From: Streptomyces melanogenes
Lineage (GTDB): Bacteria > Actinomycetota > Actinomycetes > Streptomycetales > Streptomycetaceae
DNA: 64,000 bases
Assembly (NCBI RefSeq): GCF_014649795.1
Contig: NZ_BMTS01000008.1
Span: forward strand, 62,001 to 126,000
Direction: 5' to 3'
Positions within the stretch are counted from its first letter, which is position 1. The number at the start of each line of letters is the position of its first letter. This document shows, in pieces, positions 61,107-64,000 of this stretch. The notes beneath the pieces are model-generated. The model worked only from the letters and a program-made list of their open reading frames with translations. It had not been told where the DNA came from and searched no databases. The translations under genes were made by a program, and so were the position numbers.

Positions 61107-61867
61107 CGCTCCCCCTCCTCGAACGTGGTGGCGGACGTGCCGCCGAGCACGATGTCCCAGCGGTAGCCCAACGACCAGTCCGGTACGGAGAGTCGGGGAT
61201 CGTACGCCGCGACCAGCCGGCTCCGCGCGGCCTCGTCGGGGACCGAGAGGAAGATCGGGTCGTACTCCAGCAGCGGGTCGCCCGGGAAGTACATCTGGGT
61301 GATCAGCCGCTGGGCGAAGGCCGTCCCGAAGAGCGAGAAGTGGATGTGCGCGGGCCGCCAGGCGTTCTCGTGGTTCTGCCAGGGGTACGCGCCCGGCTTG
61401 ACGGTGGTGAAGGAGTAGCGCCCGTCCGCGTCGGTGAGGCAGCGGCCGAAGCCGGTGAAGTGGGGATCCAGCGGCGCGCGGTGCCGGTCGAGTTGATGGG
61501 CGTACCGCCCGGCCGCGTTGGCCTGCCAGATCTCGGTCAGCTGGCCCGCCACCGGCCGCCCCCCGCTGTCCACGATCCGCCCGCTGACCGTGACGCGCTC
61601 GCCCAGCGGCTCGCCCCGGTGGTGCGCGGTCAGGTCGTGGTCGAGCGGGCCGACGTCGGTGGCGCCGAAGACCGGCCCGCGCAGCTCGACGGCCTCCGGG
61701 TCGCGCACCGGGAACGGCGGACGCCTCGGGTGGCGCAGCCGACTGCCCACGTACGGCGGGAAGTCGCGGGGCGGGTGGTCGGCGCCCCGGACGTCGGCCG
61801 CCTCGGTGTCGACGACGTGCTGATCAAGACCGTCGGGCGGCTTCCCGTACTGCTGACGCACTGCCAT
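61103..61867 (-). CDS. pcaH: Protocatechuate 3,4-dioxygenase beta subunit
   Basis: This 254-residue beta chain carries the non-heme iron site: tyrosines in NAAGRYAHQ and GAYPWQN, and histidines in WRPAHIHFSLFG. The long N-terminal part (residues 1-60) is typical of the beta chain. The ATG at 61867 lies 11 bp after the pcaJ stop. Confidence 0.93.
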   Translation of the reverse strand: MAVRQQYGKPPDGLDQHVVDTEAADVRGADHPPRDFPPYVGSRLRHPRRPPFPVRDPEAVELRGPVFGATDVGPLDHDLTAHHRGEPLGERVTVSGRIVDSGGRPVAGQLTEIWQANAAGRYAHQLDRHRAPLDPHFTGFGRCLTDADGRYSFTTVKPGAYPWQNHENAWRPAHIHFSLFGTAFAQRLITQMYFPGDPLLEYDPIFLSVPDEAARSRLVAAYDPRLSVPDWSLGYRWDIVLGGTSATTFEEGER

Positions 61868-61878
61868 CTCTCCCTCTC

Positions 61879-62640
61879 TCAGACCGACTTGAGGGCGTTC
61901 AGCTCCCTCAGCTCCAGTTCGCTGGGCGGTGGTGTCACCCCCACCCGGTCCGCGGTCCGCAGCGGCCACCCCGTCGCCTCCCGCACCTGGCCGACGGTGA
62001 CACCGGGGTGCACCTCGGTCAGTATCAGTTCGGCGGTCGCCGGATCCGGGCGCAGCACGCCGAGGTCGGTGATGACGGAGACCGGGCCCCGGCCGCGCAG
62101 CCCGTGCCGGGCGCGGTCGCCGGGGCCGGTGCCGTGGCCCAGCGTGGTGACGTAGTCGAGGCGCTCGACGAAGGTGCGCGGCGAGTGGCGCACCGCGATC
62201 AGCACCTCGCCGCAGTGCGCGGCGATCTCGGGGGCGCCGCCCGCGCCGGGCAGCCGCCCGCGCGGGCGGCCCGGACCCCGGTCCACCTCTGTGGTGTTGA
62301 TGTTGGCGTACCGGTCCAGCTGCGCGGCGCCGAGGAATCCGACGTCGATACGGCCGCCCTGGAGCCAGTAGGTGAACATCTCGGTGACCGGTACCAACGC
62401 GTCGGCGGTGTCGGCGAGTTCGCCGTCGCCGATGGAGAGCGGCAGCCGGGACGGCTTGGCGCCGATGGCACCGGACTCGTAGATCAGGACCAGGCCGGGG
62501 TTGTGCACGCGGCGGGCGAGGTTGGCGGCCGTGGACGGCAGTCCGATGCCCACGAAGCACGTCCGCGCACCCACGAGGGCCCGGGCCGCGCCGACCGCCA
62601 TCAGCACGTCGCCGCCGACGCGGCCCGGTCCGTCGCTCAT
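61879..62640 (-). CDS. pcaJ: 3-oxoadipate CoA-transferase beta subunit
   Basis: This 253-residue beta subunit of a family I CoA-transferase contains FVGIGLPSTAANLARR and the catalytic Glu region LIYESGAIG near 51-59. PcaIJ transfers CoA from succinyl-CoA to 3-oxoadipate. The ATG overlaps the pcaI stop (ATGA, 62637-62640), so the subunits are made together. Confidence 0.93.
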   Translation of the reverse strand: MSDGPGRVGGDVLMAVGAARALVGARTCFVGIGLPSTAANLARRVHNPGLVLIYESGAIGAKPSRLPLSIGDGELADTADALVPVTEMFTYWLQGGRIDVGFLGAAQLDRYANINTTEVDRGPGRPRGRLPGAGGAPEIAAHCGEVLIAVRHSPRTFVERLDYVTTLGHGTGPGDRARHGLRGRGPVSVITDLGVLRPDPATAELILTEVHPGVTVGQVREATGWPLRTADRVGVTPPPSELELRELNALKSV

Positions 62641-63440
62641 CCGGTCACACACTCCTTGAGCCACTGCTGGAACACGTCCCGGTCGCGCGAGACGCGGTCC
62701 CACTCCCGGTAGTAGTCGTTGTCCCGTTCCGAGTACCCGGCGGCGTACGAGGGATGGGCGCCGCCCGGCACCCAGGCGACGGCGTCGACCACCCAGCCCG
62801 GCAGCACCACGCCGCCCGGGCGCGGCTCCAGCACTTCGACGAGCTCCTCGACGGTGACGAGCACCCGCTCGGCCGCGAGGACCGCCTCCTTCTGCACCCC
62901 GGCGAGCCCCCACAGCTGGACGTTGCCGTCGCGGTCGGCCTGCTGGGCGTGGATGACCGTGACGTCCGGGTTGACCGCGGCGACCGCCGCCAGCTCCTGC
63001 CCGGTGAACGGGCAGTCGATCGTTGACAGCGTTGTCGTACGGCGTCCCAGATCGCTGCCCCGGTAGCCGTTGAGGAGCGCGAACGGCAGCCGGGAGGCGC
63101 CCGCCGCATAGCGGTTGGCCATGCCCGCGTGGCTGTGCTCGTCCAGCTCCAGCGGCCGCGGCCAGCCGTTCTCGACCGCGTCGCGGAACCGGTGCAGCGA
63201 GCCGACGCCCGGGTTGCCGCCCCAGGAGAACACCAGCTTCCTGGCCAGCCCCGCCCCGATGAGCTGGTCGTAGATCACGTCCGGGGTCATCCGCACCAGC
63301 GTGAGATCGGTGATGCCCTGCCGGATGACCTCATGGGCCGCCGCGAACGGAATGAGATGGGTGAACCCCTCCATGGCGACCGTGTCCCCGTCGCGAATCA
63401 GGTCGGCCACCGCCTCGCGCAGCCCTCGAATTTCGGCCAT
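62637..63440 (-). CDS. pcaI: 3-oxoadipate CoA-transferase alpha subunit
   Basis: This 267-residue alpha subunit of the CoA-transferase contains GDTVAMEGFTHLIPFAAAHE near 18-37 and VFSWGGNPGVGSLHRFRDA near 70. It is the first gene of the pcaIJHG operon. A HrdB-type promoter and a palindromic operator lie directly upstream. Confidence 0.93.
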   Translation of the reverse strand: MAEIRGLREAVADLIRDGDTVAMEGFTHLIPFAAAHEVIRQGITDLTLVRMTPDVIYDQLIGAGLARKLVFSWGGNPGVGSLHRFRDAVENGWPRPLELDEHSHAGMANRYAAGASRLPFALLNGYRGSDLGRRTTTLSTIDCPFTGQELAAVAAVNPDVTVIHAQQADRDGNVQLWGLAGVQKEAVLAAERVLVTVEELVEVLEPRPGGVVLPGWVVDAVAWVPGGAHPSYAAGYSERDNDYYREWDRVSRDRDVFQQWLKECVTG

Positions 63441-63470
63441 TGCTTCCCCCTGCCCTTCGCTTCCCCGTAG

Positions 63471-63547
63471 CGGTAGGCTCAGTGTTTAGTCAGTGCACTG
63501 AGCACCTACCGCCTTCCGAAGCTAACGGGACGAGTCGGACGGGTCAA
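63471..63547 (-). promoter_or_regulatory. pca promoter and operator
   Basis: On the minus strand, TTGACC (63547-63542), 17 bases and TAGCTT (63524-63519) form a promoter that would start near 63512. Directly downstream is a dyad-rich element (63471-63511): CGGTAGG and CCTACCG at its ends, and TCAGTGCACTGA, a perfect 12-bp palindrome, at 63490-63501. A further CTCAGTG half-site lies at 63479-63485. The position over the start suggests repression by the divergent MarR-type protein, as described for PcaV in S. coelicolor. Confidence 0.7.
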
Positions 63548-63630
63548 CACCCGCAGTGGGCTGAACACTTGACCGTACGCGGTTGACCGAAAGCGCTCGC
63601 TATCGAGCGGCAGCACGAGAGGAACACACC

Positions 63631-64000
63631 GTGTCCGCAGTCGACTTGAGCGGCCACCCCGGACATCTGGCCCGGCGGCTCCAGCAGGTCCACTATCTGC
63701 TCTGGAACACGATGGTCTCCGAGCAGACCACGTCCCCGCAGTTCGCGGTCCTCAACACCCTGGTCGCCTCCCCGGGCCTGGACCAGCGGACCGTCGGCGA
63801 GCGGGTGGGCCTGGACCGGTCGACGATCGCCGAGGTCATCAGCCGGCTGACCCGGCGCGGTCTGCTGCGCAAGACGCGCGACCCGCGCGACGGCCGCCGC
63901 TCCCGGCTCGACGTCACCGACGAGGGCCGCGCGGTGCACCGCGAACTCACCGTCCGCACGGCTCGGATGAACGAGGTGTTCCTGGCCCCGCTGGCCCCCG
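63631..64000 (+). CDS. MarR-family regulator of the pca genes, 3' end off the window
   Basis: A MarR-type winged-helix protein; 123 residues are visible from GTG 63631 (GAGAGGAA upstream) and the gene continues past the right edge. The recognition region is DQRTVGERVGLDRSTIAEVISRLTRRGLLRK, followed by the wing DPRDGRRSRLDVTDEG. It is divergent from pcaI and probably equivalent to PcaV of S. coelicolor, which represses pca genes and releases DNA on binding protocatechuate. The name pcaV is not assigned because the gene is incomplete. Confidence 0.85.
   Translation, partial: MSAVDLSGHPGHLARRLQQVHYLLWNTMVSEQTTSPQFAVLNTLVASPGLDQRTVGERVGLDRSTIAEVISRLTRRGLLRKTRDPRDGRRSRLDVTDEGRAVHRELTVRTARMNEVFLAPLAP

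Noticed and set aside
1..64000. tRNA, rRNA, insertion sequences, attachment sites or prophage genes
   Set aside because: Looked for on both strands; no transposase, integrase, or structural-RNA pattern was recognised.

Overview
The window is chromosomal DNA from a high-GC actinomycete, almost certainly a Streptomyces. The evidence is the third-position GC bias, frequent GTG starts and ATGA/GTGA stop-start overlaps, a complete mce operon, paired XRE/DUF5753 and DUF397 genes, an AfsR-like SARP regulator, LAXTG-type sorting, and rare TTA (bldA) codons. No rRNA, tRNA, insertion sequence, prophage or CRISPR array was seen.

Layout. (1) 1-14.9 kb, minus strand: a biosynthetic operon with two large PUFA-synthase-like polyketide synthases (ER-ER'-KS-AT-ACP-KR and KS-AT-DH-PPTase), a free acyl carrier protein, an alpha/beta hydrolase, a glycosyltransferase and a methyltransferase cut by the left edge. 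It looks like a self-contained pathway for a glycosylated, methylated polyketide lipid. The first PKS gene has a TTA codon at codon 17, which suggests bldA control. Upstream lies a promoter-like element with two palindromes. (2) 15.2-20.3 kb: an exported-protein cluster with three DUF6801 paralogues (one fused to a WxL-like domain, one with a C-terminal LAXTG sorting signal) and a DUF916/WxL-interacting membrane protein. (3) 20.3-36.1 kb, minus strand: a tightly packed 17-gene mce lipid-transport operon. It opens with a fourth DUF6801-like protein, then has the ATPase, two permeases, MceA-F, four Mce-associated proteins, a lipoprotein, and a DUF5819/HTTM pair. (4) 36.9-41.2 kb: a divergent PucR-type regulator, a long-chain acyl-CoA synthetase overlapping its 3' end, and a urea transporter. 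(5) 41.3-50.0 kb: an MFS exporter fused to a winged helix, a multicopper oxidase, a SEC-C protein, a Tat-exported FAD enzyme, and a DUF397/XRE/ATPase regulatory cluster. (6) 50.1-53.2 kb: threonine dehydrogenase (tdh), kbl and a LysR regulator as one operon. (7) 53.4-60.5 kb: an AfsR-like regulator, an MmyB-type sensor domain without an HTH, an XRE regulator, and a secreted VWA protein with a membrane partner. (8) 60.6-64 kb: pcaIJHG for protocatechuate breakdown, with a divergent MarR-type gene cut by the right edge.

The most interesting theme is envelope lipid biology. A glycolipid-type synthase, a WxL/DUF916/DUF6801 surface module, a full Mce importer headed by a DUF6801 protein, and a fatty acyl-CoA ligase lie within 40 kb. 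The C-terminal domains of the Mce-operon head protein and of one surface-cluster DUF6801 protein are visibly homologous, so DUF6801 proteins may be partners of the Mce machine.
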